Translations under genes and position numbers: made by a program
Source of the DNA: CAZMSQ01 sp964569025
GTDB taxonomy: Bacteria; Bacteroidota; Bacteroidia; Chitinophagales; Saprospiraceae
DNA length: 64,000 bases
Reading direction: 5' to 3'
Assembly (NCBI GenBank): GCA_964569025.1
Contig: CAZMSQ010000004.1
Span: 49,933 to 113,932 of the forward strand
Shown: piece by piece, positions 37,142 to 45,343 of the stretch
How positions within the stretch are numbered: position 1 is the first letter of the stretch
Layout of the letters: every line of letters starts with the position of its first letter
The notes under the pieces: generated by a model
Seen by the model: only the letters and a program-made list of their open reading frames with translations
What the model was told of the DNA's origin: nothing
Database searches by the model: none

Positions 37142-37966
37142 ATGAAGCTATCTATGAAAAGCAGATCTTCAGTGTTTTACGTAATTTTATGGAGCTTGGT
37201 TGTCGGTTTATTCGGTTTCATACCCCTGATTGCACAGCAGAACCCATTTATGACGGAAAGTGAAAAACGTGCAAAGCGACTTGAGGTAGAAACCTTGTTT
37301 AATCAGGCAGGGACAACTGATGACAAACTCAGGTATGGTTTTGAATTGGCTTCATTTATTGCAACCGAAAATTATGATTCAGCAGTAGCTCTCTCAGAAG
37401 CTTTGCTAAATATCGCTCTCGACAATAATAACAATGTCTTCATATCGCAGTCGTATTTCGCATATGGAAATCTGTGCGTGGCGAATCAGCGAAGCAGCGA
37501 AGCGCTGTATCTTTTTCAAAAAGGATTACCGTATTTGGAAAAGAAGGGTGTTCCGCCACATATGAAGGCCTCCTTTCATCAGCAAATTAGCTTGATATAT
37601 GAAAATATGGGTTTTCTGGAAAAAGCTGTGGAGCACCTGCTGATATCTAATGAACGACTCTACTCTTTACCAAAAACCATTCGAAGAGACATGTGGTTGG
37701 CAAGGCAGCTAAATTCTCTGGCAAACCTCTTTGCGGAGAATGGCCAGCACCAAAAAGCAATCCCGTATGCAAGAAGCAGCATCGAACTGGCCACCGGAAT
37801 AGAAGAGTGGAATGTGGTTTCCGGGGCTTGGTTTAATATCGGGAAATATGCTTCTGTGCTTGGTGATCAGACCCTTAAAGACGAGGCATTTGCAAAGGCA
37901 GCAGAATTTCAGGAGCTCGCCAAAAAAAAAAGGAGATACCCCGACTCAAGTCCCATGAAGCAATAG
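37142..37966 (+). CDS. TPR sensor histidine kinase, N-terminal part (frameshifted)
   Basis: 274 residues as read. The N-terminus is a signal/anchor (VFYVILWSLVVGLFGFIPLIAQQ), then tetratricopeptide-like helices (YDSAVALSEALLNIAL, RSSEALYLFQKGLPYLEK, QHQKAIPYARSSIELA), probably facing the periplasm. The frame ends early as KKKRRYPDSSPMKQ, just past an A10 tract at 37922-37931. A -1 shift there continues without a stop (KEIPRLKSHEAIANSS...) into the kinase half at 38116-39138. One more A would restore a single protein of about 665 residues. It partners with the NarL/LuxR regulator 4 bp upstream. Confidence 0.85.
   Translation: MKLSMKSRSSVFYVILWSLVVGLFGFIPLIAQQNPFMTESEKRAKRLEVETLFNQAGTTDDKLRYGFELASFIATENYDSAVALSEALLNIALDNNNNVFISQSYFAYGNLCVANQRSSEALYLFQKGLPYLEKKGVPPHMKASFHQQISLIYENMGFLEKAVEHLLISNERLYSLPKTIRRDMWLARQLNSLANLFAENGQHQKAIPYARSSIELATGIEEWNVVSGAWFNIGKYASVLGDQTLKDEAFAKAAEFQELAKKKRRYPDSSPMKQ
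37922..37931. other. A10 homopolymer at the frame break of the histidine kinase
   Basis: Ten consecutive A residues between C37921 and G37932. In the upstream frame the codons are GCC AAA AAA AAA AGG; in the frame that leads into the kinase half they are AAA AAA AAG GAG. The change equals one A too few (or a -1 slip on A AAA AAA G). It may be a sequencing error, a phase-variable tract, or a site of ribosomal or RNA polymerase slippage. Confidence 0.85.
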
Positions 37967-38115
37967 CTAACAGCTCATTCCTGAATGCCCCCTCCCTTAA
38001 ACTGGGGCACATACTTTCTTCAGCCGATCAAAAACTTCAAGGTGGACAGGCGGAAGAAGCGCTGAATAAGTATTTCGAAGTATTCGGTGTTCTGCATGAA
38101 GGTGAATATATTCCG

Positions 38116-39138
38116 TTGATTTGTGACCTTTATGATGGATTATCAAAGGCATATCTTGCGTCTGGAGAATTCTTGAATGCATATGTCTATGCTCAACGGT
38201 ATCACAAACTGAAAGACTTTCTTGAGAGTGAGCGCAAAGCGATTGCATTGTCTGATCTGGACCATCGGTACCAATCGGCTGAGAATAACCGGGTGCTTGC
38301 AGTTATAGAAAGAGAAAACGCGATTCAATCTGAAATGCTGACACAGTCAAGATGGGTCATTTCCATGATGGTCATGATGCTCGCATTTTTGTTCATGTTA
38401 TTTTCCAATCTTCGGCGGAAAAAGAGGCTGATTCAGTTGAGAGCCAAGCAGGCAGCACTTGAGCAGGAAGCCGAAATTTCAAAACTCGAGAAGGAGCGTG
38501 ATTTGAAGGCTATGCAGGCCTTGTTTTCAGGGCAGGAACAAGAGCGCCGGCGGATTGCAAGAGATCTTCATGACAGTCTTGGTGGTTTATTGTACGCTCT
38601 CCAACTCCAGCTCAATTCAAAGGAACAATCTTCTGATGCCAAGAACTTGGTGCGCAGAGCCCTGACTGAAAACAGAAGAATCAGTGATAATCTCCTCCCC
38701 CCTACCCTTGATCGACTGGGTCTTATTCCGGCAATTGAGGAGTGGGGTGAATTGTTTGAGTCTAACTGGGGCTTGGATTTTGAAATCTATGCCCCAGATA
38801 GTTATCCGGCATTTACAAAAGAGGCTACAATTTCACTTTTCAGAATTACTCAGGAACTTACCACTAATGTGGCAAGGCATGCACACGCAACATATGTACA
38901 TCTCAGCCTCGAATTGACTGGTGAGTCTCTCGTATTGTCAGTGACTGATGATGGCAGCGGGATACCTTCAGGAACAGATCACACTTCCGTTTTGAAAACA
39001 GTTCGGTCACGAGCCCAGCTCTTGAATGGGCTGGTAAGGATAGATTCCAAATCCGAAATTGGTACCACGGTAACCGTCGAAGTCCCTCTTGAATATATTT
39101 GCCTGTATGATTCACCTGAGGTCATGGAAACTGCGTGA
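38116..39138 (+). CDS. TPR sensor histidine kinase, C-terminal kinase part
   Basis: 340 residues counted from a TTG at 38116, but the frame is open back past the A10 tract at 37922 and carries on the TPR region (AEEALNKYFEVFGVLHEGEY). It holds a transmembrane helix (WVISMMVMMLAFLFMLFSNL), a cytoplasmic coiled coil, the HisKA_3 phosphoacceptor motif ERRRIARDLHDSLGG, an N-box-like FRITQELTTNVARHA and the ATP-binding DDGSGIP followed by SEIGTTVTVEVPL. HisKA_3 kinases pair with NarL/LuxR regulators, matching the gene next door. The real product is almost certainly one protein with 37142-37966. Confidence 0.85.
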   Translation: MICDLYDGLSKAYLASGEFLNAYVYAQRYHKLKDFLESERKAIALSDLDHRYQSAENNRVLAVIERENAIQSEMLTQSRWVISMMVMMLAFLFMLFSNLRRKKRLIQLRAKQAALEQEAEISKLEKERDLKAMQALFSGQEQERRRIARDLHDSLGGLLYALQLQLNSKEQSSDAKNLVRRALTENRRISDNLLPPTLDRLGLIPAIEEWGELFESNWGLDFEIYAPDSYPAFTKEATISLFRITQELTTNVARHAHATYVHLSLELTGESLVLSVTDDGSGIPSGTDHTSVLKTVRSRAQLLNGLVRIDSKSEIGTTVTVEVPLEYICLYDSPEVMETA

Positions 39139-39272
39139 AAAACACAGGACAATCATTGGACACTGACTCAATCATTTCGCTACAATGATGGATTGCGAAA
39201 GAATTAAGTACATTGGCATAAGATTGATGTATTTTTCATTTTGACAATTTCACCACTCAGTTACGTACAACT

Positions 39273-40673
39273 ATGCAACGATTTCAGAATCTGACACTGA
39301 TCGCAGTCATTGCCTCTCTCGGAGGGTTTTTATTCGGATATGACACAGGTGTCATAAACGGGACTCAGTTTTTTTTCAGTAAATACTTTGAGCTCAGTGC
39401 CGCGTTGAAAGGCTGGGTCGTTGGCAGTGCCTTGCTTGGCTGTTTTGTTGGTGCAATTGCAGCAGGGTGGCTCAGTAGAGAATATGGAAGGAAAACCTCC
39501 TTGATTCTGAGCGCCGCGCTATTTACGGTATCCGCATGGGGTTCAGGACTGCCTGAGTTTCTCCCTCAATCAGTCAGTCTATTAGTAATATTCAGACTGG
39601 TTGGTGGCTTAGGCATAGGAATTGCTTCGATGAATGCACCTATGTACATTGCTGAGTTGTCGCCGGCCGCAAGTCGGGGCCGTATGGTGACTCTCTACCA
39701 AATGGCTATTGTGCTTGGATTTTTTCTCGTTTTTTTGGCAACGTATTTTATTGGGCAGGGACAAACAGAGACTTACAACACAGAAACTGGTTGGAGATGG
39801 ATGTTTTGGTCAGAGCTTATCCCATGTATTCTGTTCCTGTTGTTGCTTTTTATCGTGCCCCGGAGTCCGAGATGGCTTGTTTTGAAAGGGCGTGACAGTG
39901 AGGCAAAAGAGGTTTTGACAACCATCCATGGAGCTGGCATTGCGGCAAAAGAGATGCGCGATATCCGGGAGTCTTTGAAGGGAGAAGAAGGCGGGTTGCC
40001 GATTTCTGCAGTTTTTCGCAGCGCAGTACTGCCAATTGTCCTCATTGGGACAGCGCTGTCATGTCTTCAGCAATTCACTGGCATTAACGCAGTCCTGTAC
40101 TATGGGGCGGATATTTTTGAAAAGGCGCTTGGATTCGGTCAAGAAGACGTGCTTGCTCAGCAAATCCTCCTTGCGGGTGTAAACGTTGCATTTACAGTGC
40201 TGGCCATGCTGACAGTTGACAAATGGGGAAGGAAACCACTTATCATCGTCGGATGTGCGGGAATGATGGCAGGGTTCCTGATGCTTGGAATAACCCTTAT
40301 GAGTAATCAGGTGGGACTCCTATCCCTAATTGGTATATTGACATTCATTGCTTCTTTTGCGATGTCTATGGGGCCTGTGGTCTGGGTGCTTCTCTCTGAA
40401 ATGTTTCCAAACTCGATACGTAGTATTGCGATGTCAGTCGCTGTGGCAGGACAATGGCTGTCTAACTACATCGTCTCCCAGTCATTCCCGGTGGTAGCAG
40501 AGAGCCAAATGAATAATTCTGCTCCCTGGAATGGAGCCCTCCCCTATTTTCTGTTCGTGGGCTTTATTGTCATAATCATCTGGTTGACCTGGCGCTTTAT
40601 TCCGGAAACAAGAGGAGAAAGCCTTGAGAATATTGAGGCTAATTGGGAGGAAAAATACGGCGCAATAAACTGA
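39273..40673 (+). CDS. MFS sugar:proton symporter (XylE/GalP family)
   Basis: 466 residues with twelve hydrophobic segments. Sugar-porter signatures are clear: FLFGYDTGVINGTQ near residue 20, REYGRKTSLILSA, PRSPRWLVLKGRD, QQFTGINAVLYYGADIF, DKWGRKPL and the terminal PETRGESLENIE. This family imports hexoses or xylose with protons across the inner membrane; specificity cannot be assigned. It is followed by aroB on the same strand (44 bp). Confidence 0.92.
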   Translation: MQRFQNLTLIAVIASLGGFLFGYDTGVINGTQFFFSKYFELSAALKGWVVGSALLGCFVGAIAAGWLSREYGRKTSLILSAALFTVSAWGSGLPEFLPQSVSLLVIFRLVGGLGIGIASMNAPMYIAELSPAASRGRMVTLYQMAIVLGFFLVFLATYFIGQGQTETYNTETGWRWMFWSELIPCILFLLLLFIVPRSPRWLVLKGRDSEAKEVLTTIHGAGIAAKEMRDIRESLKGEEGGLPISAVFRSAVLPIVLIGTALSCLQQFTGINAVLYYGADIFEKALGFGQEDVLAQQILLAGVNVAFTVLAMLTVDKWGRKPLIIVGCAGMMAGFLMLGITLMSNQVGLLSLIGILTFIASFAMSMGPVVWVLLSEMFPNSIRSIAMSVAVAGQWLSNYIVSQSFPVVAESQMNNSAPWNGALPYFLFVGFIVIIIWLTWRFIPETRGESLENIEANWEEKYGAIN

Positions 40674-40717
40674 TGGGTTGAGGGCATTGTTCGAATAAGA
40701 GCCATCGTCGAAATTGC

Positions 40718-41758
40718 ATGCACAAAAAAAAAGTTTCCATCAAACAGATCTTCGGAGACTCGACTCTACTGTACGAAGCCGGGTTGGAGTCCATTAAATC
40801 CATTTTAACTAATCGCCAAACCTACGTCATAACCGACTCTCTTCTCTCAGAATTATATGCTGCTGAGCTTTCTGATTGTGAGCTCGTTATTATTCCACAA
40901 GGAGAAAAGGCGAAAACTCTCACGTGCATCGGCGGCACAGCACAGCGTCTTCTCGAAAAAGGGGCTGACAGAGGAAGCCATCTCGTTGCTTTCGGAGGCG
41001 GCGCAATATGCGACTTTACTGGCTTTCTGGCCTCAATTTTCATGCGCGGTATCTCATTCAGTTTGGTTCCGACAACCCTTCTTGCTCAGGTTGACGCGGC
41101 CCTTGGTGGGAAAACAGGGGTCAATCTTGGTCATTTGAAGAATATGCTCGGCCGTTTTGCGGCTCCTGAAAATGTGCTGATTCAACCGACCTATACAAAC
41201 TCTCAATTACACGAAGATTGGATATGTGGATTGGCCGAAACTGTGAAGCATGCTGTCGTTTCGGATGTCAATTTCTTCGAATGGCTGGAATCCAACCAGA
41301 AATTGATCATGGAAAGAGTCCCTGAGACGATTTCAGAATTGGTCATGCGTTCAGGAGCCATAAAATTGGGAATTGTCTCCACGGATTCCACAGAACAGAA
41401 TCTCAGGAAACTTCTCAACTTTGGACACACCGTTGGTCATGCCCTTGAATTGAGGTATGATTTATTACATGGCCACGCCATTTCTCTTGGAATGGCAGCG
41501 GAATTGACTTGGATGGAATCAGAGGGCATTCTTCCAATTGCCGAAAAAATTCGGATTCAAGCCCTCCTTCAAGCATTTTCATTGCCAGTTAATTGGAAGG
41601 ATTATCAGCCAAATGCATGGATTGATGCCCTTGATGCTGATAAAAAAACGGCTGGAACATACATTGACTTTCCTGTCATCACCCAACTAGGGTCAGCTTC
41701 AGTAATGCGAATTCCTCTTTCGCGGATTCGGGAGTTTTATGTTTCCCACACTGAATAA
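40718..41758 (+). CDS. aroB: 3-dehydroquinate synthase
   Basis: Second step of the shikimate pathway: converts DAHP to 3-dehydroquinate with NAD+ and a divalent metal. 346 residues, near the usual length. Motifs: VIIPQGEKAKT, FGGGAICDFTGFLASIFMRGI, VPTTLLAQVDAALGGKTGVN, then the metal ligands around GLAETVKHAVVSD (Glu) and LNFGHTVGHALE plus HGHAISLGM (His). No other shikimate genes are nearby. It is the last gene before a 335 bp intergenic region with a dyad, a -7-like box and a terminator. Confidence 0.95.
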   Translation: MHKKKVSIKQIFGDSTLLYEAGLESIKSILTNRQTYVITDSLLSELYAAELSDCELVIIPQGEKAKTLTCIGGTAQRLLEKGADRGSHLVAFGGGAICDFTGFLASIFMRGISFSLVPTTLLAQVDAALGGKTGVNLGHLKNMLGRFAAPENVLIQPTYTNSQLHEDWICGLAETVKHAVVSDVNFFEWLESNQKLIMERVPETISELVMRSGAIKLGIVSTDSTEQNLRKLLNFGHTVGHALELRYDLLHGHAISLGMAAELTWMESEGILPIAEKIRIQALLQAFSLPVNWKDYQPNAWIDALDADKKTAGTYIDFPVITQLGSASVMRIPLSRIREFYVSHTE

Positions 41759-41807
41759 GCTCATATTTCATCGAAAAAAGGTGAATTCTCTTCAAAAAAG
41801 GGCAAAA

Positions 41808-41827
41808 AATACTCACTAGTGAGTATT
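41808..41827. promoter_or_regulatory. Perfect 20-bp palindrome, NarL-like 7-2-7 dyad
   Basis: AATACTCACTAGTGAGTATT is a perfect palindrome whose halves TACTCAC and GTGAGTA are separated by 2 bp. It nearly equals the dyad before the signalling operon (35904-35923, differing at three positions in the left half). Its right arm overlaps the -33 region of the promoter-like box at 41849-41856, where an activator would be expected to bind. Confidence 0.6.
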
Positions 41828-41856
41828 TCCCAGGCCATTTTCTGCCCGTAGCTTTG
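41826..41856 (+). promoter_or_regulatory. Promoter candidate for the transcript ending at 42040
   Basis: A -7 box TAGCTTTG (41849-41856) matches TAnnTTTG. The -33 position 20 bp upstream reads TTT (two of three matches to TTG), and the dyad covers it. The expected start is near 41863. Confidence 0.5.
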
Positions 41857-41862
41857 TCAACA

Positions 41863-42040
41863 GAAGCTGCGAATGGGGCTTTATGATTCAGAAGAGCCGA
41901 ACTCAAAGAATAAAAAAACCAGAAAACAATCAACTCTACCGGGTATCGCAATGCTTGAATCAGTCGCAACCCGGAAGTACCCCAAATCCATTTTTGTATT
42001 GCGCTTTTTTTGGAGGGGCCTGTTTCAGGCCCCTCTTTTT
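41863..42040 (+). ncRNA. Candidate small RNA, dyad-controlled
   Basis: About 178 nt between a promoter-like box and a strong terminator, in a 335 bp gap. A hairpin with arms CCGGGT (41939-41944) and ACCCGG (41969-41974) lies in the middle, and the 3' end is the terminator at 42013-42040. Open frames present here (for example from an ATG at 41873) run past the terminator hairpin, so a protein is less likely. It could instead be the aroB 3' untranslated region. No known RNA family (tmRNA, SRP RNA, 6S) was recognised. Confidence 0.45.
42013..42040 (+). terminator. Intrinsic terminator
   Basis: The arms GAGGGGCCTG (42013-42022) and CAGGCCCCTC (42026-42035) pair perfectly across a TTT loop, followed by T5. 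It acts on plus-strand transcripts, ending the candidate sRNA or aroB read-through. There is no matching U-run for the helicase on the other strand. Confidence 0.88.
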
Positions 42041-42093
42041 GATTTCGCAACAAGGAAATGAAATGTGCGCTTTCCGGACTCCACGCTGGCATT

Positions 42094-43239
42094 CTACCGA
42101 TCAGCAGATGTAAACGGATGGTCCTGCACCACCGGAATTTTTTCACCGGTGAGTTTCTGGATATCTTTCAGATAGGCCTTCTCCTCCACATCACAGAAAG
42201 ACAAAGCGATACCGCTTGCTCCGGCCCTTCCTGTCCGGCCAATCCGGTGGACATACGTCTCGGAAATGTTTGGCAGGTCAAAGTTAATGACATGAGTTAG
42301 TTCATCAATGTCAATGCCCCTGGAGGCGATATCCGTAGCCACGAGAACACGCGTTTGCCTTGATTTAAAGTTTTTCAAAGCATTTTGCCGGGCATTTTGT
42401 GATTTATTACCGTGGATGGCTTCAGCCGGTATGCCCTTTTTTACCAACTCTTTCACGACCCGGTTTGCACCGTGTTTGGTGCGTGTAAACACGAGCGCTT
42501 CGGGAATTTCGGTTTTGTCTTTTAAAAGGTGAACAAGCAGTGCGCGTTTCTTGCTTTTGTCTACATGAAACACTGCCTGCCTGATCTGGCGCTCATCCGA
42601 TGATTCCGGAGTGACGCTGACACTGACCGGTTGCACAAGGATTTCCCTGGCAAGGTTGACGATATGGCCGGGCATGGTCGCTGAAAAGAAAAAGTTCTGG
42701 CGTTCTTCAGGCAGCTTTTGTACCACGCGGCGTATGTCATGGATAAATCCCATGTCCAGCATTCTGTCTGCCTCATCGAGCACAAAGAACTGAATGTGCC
42801 TCAAATTGATAAACCCTTGACCCATAAGGTCAAGAAGCCTGCCCGGTGTGGCAACAAGGATATCAATCCCTTTTTTCAGGCGGTCGACTTGCTGATTTTG
42901 GGAGACTCCTCCGAAAATAACCGTTGAACGAATGCGAGTGTGGACGCTGTATTCGCTGATGCTCTGCCCAATTTGAATGGCCAACTCCCTGGTGGGTGCA
43001 AGAATAAGGGCTGTAGGATTTCTCCCAACATTCCGATCAGATTTGGTCAGCAAATGATTGAGAATAGGAAGTGAGAATGCGGCTGTCTTGCCGGTTCCTG
43101 TACGGGCACAACCAAGAATGTCCCTGCCATCAAGAGCAACAGGAATGCTTTTTTCCTGAATCGGGGTTGGGTGCTGATACTGGATTTCTTTCAGGGCGCG
43201 CTGAATAGGCTCCTGAAGCTGAAGGTCTGAAAATGTCAT
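42094..43239 (-). CDS. DEAD-box ATP-dependent RNA helicase (RhlE-like), copy 2
   Basis: 381 residues from the ATG at 43239 (MTFSDLQLQEPIQRAL); the longer open frame to 43458 holds no family sequence. Motifs: TPIQEKSIP, ARTGTGKTAAFSLP, PTRELAIQIG, TPGRLLDLMG, LDEADRMLDMGFIHDI, SATMPGH, then TDIASRGIDI and YVHRIGRTGRAGASG. It is shorter than copy 1 and lacks the long basic tail. The mRNA leader appears long: a -7 match TATATTTG lies at 43422-43429, about 180 nt upstream of the start. Confidence 0.95.
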   Translation of the reverse strand: MTFSDLQLQEPIQRALKEIQYQHPTPIQEKSIPVALDGRDILGCARTGTGKTAAFSLPILNHLLTKSDRNVGRNPTALILAPTRELAIQIGQSISEYSVHTRIRSTVIFGGVSQNQQVDRLKKGIDILVATPGRLLDLMGQGFINLRHIQFFVLDEADRMLDMGFIHDIRRVVQKLPEERQNFFFSATMPGHIVNLAREILVQPVSVSVTPESSDERQIRQAVFHVDKSKKRALLVHLLKDKTEIPEALVFTRTKHGANRVVKELVKKGIPAEAIHGNKSQNARQNALKNFKSRQTRVLVATDIASRGIDIDELTHVINFDLPNISETYVHRIGRTGRAGASGIALSFCDVEEKAYLKDIQKLTGEKIPVVQDHPFTSADR

Positions 43240-43421
43240 AAAATGGAAAAGTGAAAAATCAAGGACTGCCCCGGTATGCAAAGACCGTATCCGGTTCGGG
43301 CAGTGTTGAAGGTAAGGAAAGGCTGGAAAGAAATGCCGGATCTGGTTTCGAGGCAGCCATTTAAGAAGTATGTGTAGAACACCATTGAGAGGAAGAATGG
43401 TTCCTCTGTGTGTATCTTTCG

Positions 43422-43429
43422 CAAATATA
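43422..43429 (-). promoter_or_regulatory. -7 box candidate for helicase copy 2
   Basis: TATATTTG on the minus strand matches TAnnTTTG exactly, in the divergent region between helicase copy 2 and the FKBP gene. The -33 region is weak. If real, the leader is about 175 nt, which is common for cold-inducible DEAD-box mRNAs. Confidence 0.4.
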
Positions 43430-43477
43430 AGAAAATCCTTGAATATCGAAGAAGGCACCGAGCCTCGTGTTTCTTTT

Positions 43478-43504
43478 TTGCCACCGTCTTTTTTTCTACC
43501 TTCG
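43478..43504 (+). promoter_or_regulatory. Promoter candidate for the FKBP lipoprotein gene
   Basis: TTG at 43478-43480, a 16-bp spacer and TACCTTCG at 43497-43504 (one base off TAnnTTTG). It is 37 bp upstream of the ATG at 43542. The short spacer lowers confidence. Confidence 0.4.
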
Positions 43505-43541
43505 GGGTTTCAACAATTTTTCATCAAACAATTTCGAACAC

Positions 43542-44483
43542 ATGCATTTCATTGCACACGCACTTCTCGCAGGCGGAATCTTGATTGCAACCTTTGCGGG
43601 CTGTCAGGATGGCGAGATGACTCGCCGTTCTTCGGGAGACATTCTTCAGACCAAAGAAGATAGCATGGCCTACGCTATAGGGGCCAACATCAATCGTCAG
43701 TTTCAATCACAAGGAATTTCAATCAATGCTCAAATGATTGCTGATGGGTACAACCAAACCATGGAAGGTGCCGGTATGACTGTCGAGGAAGTTTTTGGAA
43801 TCAATGGCCGAGTCCAGCAAATTTTCGGAGAACGACAGGGCACTCCATTTTCTGCTGAAGATCCTGCACCGCCTCTATTCGACACCCTCGCTTTCAGCCT
43901 TGGCTGTGATCTCGCTCGCCAAATGCAGGAGTTTGACATTGAACTTGGCCCCCCTTCCCTTTTGGCTGGGGCAATAGCGGGAATTGGAGCCCCGGAAAGT
44001 AAATTGACTGAAGAACAGATCAACGCACAAATGGGCGCATTCCAACAAATGTTTATCGCGAAGCGCCAAGAAAAAATGAACGCTGACATGGCGAAAAATG
44101 CAGAGTCCGGGAAAGCTTTTCTTGCAGAAAAAGCCGCAGAAGAGGGGGTTTACTCCACAGAAAGCGGACTGCTTTATGAAATTCTTCGCGATGCCGACGG
44201 ACCAAAGCCACCATCTCCGACAACCAAAGTGCGTGTCCATTATGAAGGTCGACTCACCAATGGAGACGTATTCGACAGCTCATACGAGCGGGGCGAGCCG
44301 ACCGAATTTCCGCTGAATCGGGTCATTGCAGGATGGACTGAGGGGCTTCAACTCATGCCTGTCGGATCCAAATTCCGCTTCTACATTCCGGCAGCTCTCG
44401 GATACGGAGAACGCGGATCGCCTCCAAAGATTGGTCCTAATGCGACGCTCATTTTTGATGTTGAGCTTTTGGAAATCAAGTAA
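43542..44483 (+). CDS. FKBP-type peptidyl-prolyl isomerase lipoprotein
   Basis: 313 residues from the ATG at 43542, with signal LLAGGILIATFAGCQDGE (lipobox Cys near 21). Residues about 40-190 hold two FKBP_N-like helical segments (DSMAYAIGANINRQF..., and LAFSLGCDLARQMQEFDI...), the dimerisation region of FkpA/Mip. The last 120 residues are a complete FKBP domain: VRVHYEGRLTNGDVFDSS, RVIAGWTEGLQLMPVGS, ALGYGERG and LIFDVELL, with the catalytic aromatic residues in place. It accelerates proline isomerisation in the periplasm. The next gene (44575) is a paralogue of its N-terminal part only. Confidence 0.92.
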   Translation: MHFIAHALLAGGILIATFAGCQDGEMTRRSSGDILQTKEDSMAYAIGANINRQFQSQGISINAQMIADGYNQTMEGAGMTVEEVFGINGRVQQIFGERQGTPFSAEDPAPPLFDTLAFSLGCDLARQMQEFDIELGPPSLLAGAIAGIGAPESKLTEEQINAQMGAFQQMFIAKRQEKMNADMAKNAESGKAFLAEKAAEEGVYSTESGLLYEILRDADGPKPPSPTTKVRVHYEGRLTNGDVFDSSYERGEPTEFPLNRVIAGWTEGLQLMPVGSKFRFYIPAALGYGERGSPPKIGPNATLIFDVELLEIK

Positions 44484-44506
44484 ATTGGAAGCGTGCCAAT
44501 CTCTTC

Positions 44507-44540
44507 CCCGGAGCAATGCCAAATAATGCCTTGCTCCGGG
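44507..44540. other. Hairpin between the two FKBP-related genes
   Basis: Arms CCCGGAGCAA (44507-44516) and TTGCTCCGGG (44531-44540) pair perfectly with a 14-nt loop. No U-run follows, so it is not an intrinsic terminator. It may stabilise or partially attenuate the transcript, tuning the second gene. Confidence 0.45.
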
Positions 44541-44574
44541 ATAACAATGGCATCCCCTACAATACTGGCATGTT

Positions 44575-45165
44575 ATGCAACATCGGTTTCTCGCGTATCG
44601 CCTCATGGTTCTTTCACTGTCTGCGCTCGTTATTTCCTCTTGCCAGACATCATCTGAAGGAACTGATTCAGCAGGATCGCAATACGATATTCCAGCGATT
44701 GTCATGCTTGACTCTGAAATGGATCGCATGTCTTACGCCATGGGTGTGACCTATGGTCGGCAGTTTTGGCTGATGGGTGTCGCCGTCGATCAGGAATCAT
44801 TTGTCAAAGGATATATCGACTGGAAAGGAGGCGAAAGCGAAGTCACCCAAGGGCAGATACAATCAGCACTCAGTCAATTAGAGCAGGCACTTGGTGCAAG
44901 AGGCGGCAAACCGTTTAGTTTTGAAGTACCCTACCTTGGTCAGGGAAAACGACTGTCGTATATCGTCGGTGCAAGCCTCGCTTCTCAGGTTATCCAACAG
45001 CGCTATGAGTTTTTGACGCTGCCGCTTTTGCGAGGTTGTCTTGACGTTTTCGCCGGTGCAGATGACACCCAGCTCCTCCTCAGCCCTGAAGCCATCACTG
45101 ACCTGATGCTGGTTATTCCGCAGCGCGCAAGACCTCCTGTCGATACCCTAGAAGCGGGACAATAG
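44575..45165 (+). CDS. FKBP_N-only lipoprotein (non-catalytic FKBP paralogue)
   Basis: 196 residues with a lipoprotein signal (MVLSLSALVISSCQTS). The sequence aligns with both FKBP_N-like segments of the neighbouring isomerase: MSYAMGVTYGRQFWLMGVAVD... mirrors MAYAIGANINRQFQSQGISIN, and LSYIVGASLASQVIQQRYEF mirrors LAFSLGCDLARQMQEFDIEL. A PFSFEVP stretch also corresponds to PFSAEDP. It then ends without any FKBP catalytic domain. It probably acts as a chaperone or as a partner that heterodimerises with the isomerase. It comes from duplication and loss of the catalytic domain. Confidence 0.85.
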   Translation: MQHRFLAYRLMVLSLSALVISSCQTSSEGTDSAGSQYDIPAIVMLDSEMDRMSYAMGVTYGRQFWLMGVAVDQESFVKGYIDWKGGESEVTQGQIQSALSQLEQALGARGGKPFSFEVPYLGQGKRLSYIVGASLASQVIQQRYEFLTLPLLRGCLDVFAGADDTQLLLSPEAITDLMLVIPQRARPPVDTLEAGQ

Positions 45166-45176
45166 TCCTTCTAAAA

Positions 45177-45214
45177 ACGGAAAGCCTCTCACTCATCAGT
45201 GAGAGGCTTTCCGT
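45177..45214. terminator. Bidirectional intrinsic terminator
   Basis: A perfect 17-bp stem: 45177-45193 and 45198-45214 around a CATC loop. On the plus strand it follows the FKBP_N gene, and on the minus strand it follows tRNA-Arg with a T5 tail (A5 at 45173-45177). One hairpin thus separates the two convergent transcripts. Confidence 0.9.
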
Positions 45215-45224
45215 TTCTTATCAG

Positions 45225-45296
45225 TAGCCTCGCCAGGAATCGAACCTGGATCTTGGGCTCCGGAAACCCACATACTATCCATTGTACTACGAGGCC
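45225..45296 (-). tRNA. tRNA-Arg (CCG)
   Basis: Read on the minus strand. Acceptor GGCCTCG pairs with CGAGGCT (one G-U), discriminator A. The anticodon loop TTCCGGA sits in a TGGGT/GCCCA stem, anticodon CCG. The T-arm CCAGG-TTCGATT-CCTGG is perfect, the D-arm is short (TAC/GTA). CCA is not encoded. Its promoter at 45344-45374 has the same form as that of the tRNA-Ser/Pro operon. Confidence 0.93.
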
Positions 45297-45343
45297 ATCC
45301 TGTATATCCCGGTATTCCTGTTCAGGCCATTCAGGAAGGATTG

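Noticed and set aside
41873..42061. Small protein after aroB
   Set aside because: The frame runs across the terminator hairpin and codons show no family sequence; an RNA is the better reading.
29728..43239. Two DEAD-box genes as a recent tandem duplication
   Set aside because: They differ in length, tail and motif surroundings and lie 11 kb apart on the same strand; they are old paralogues.
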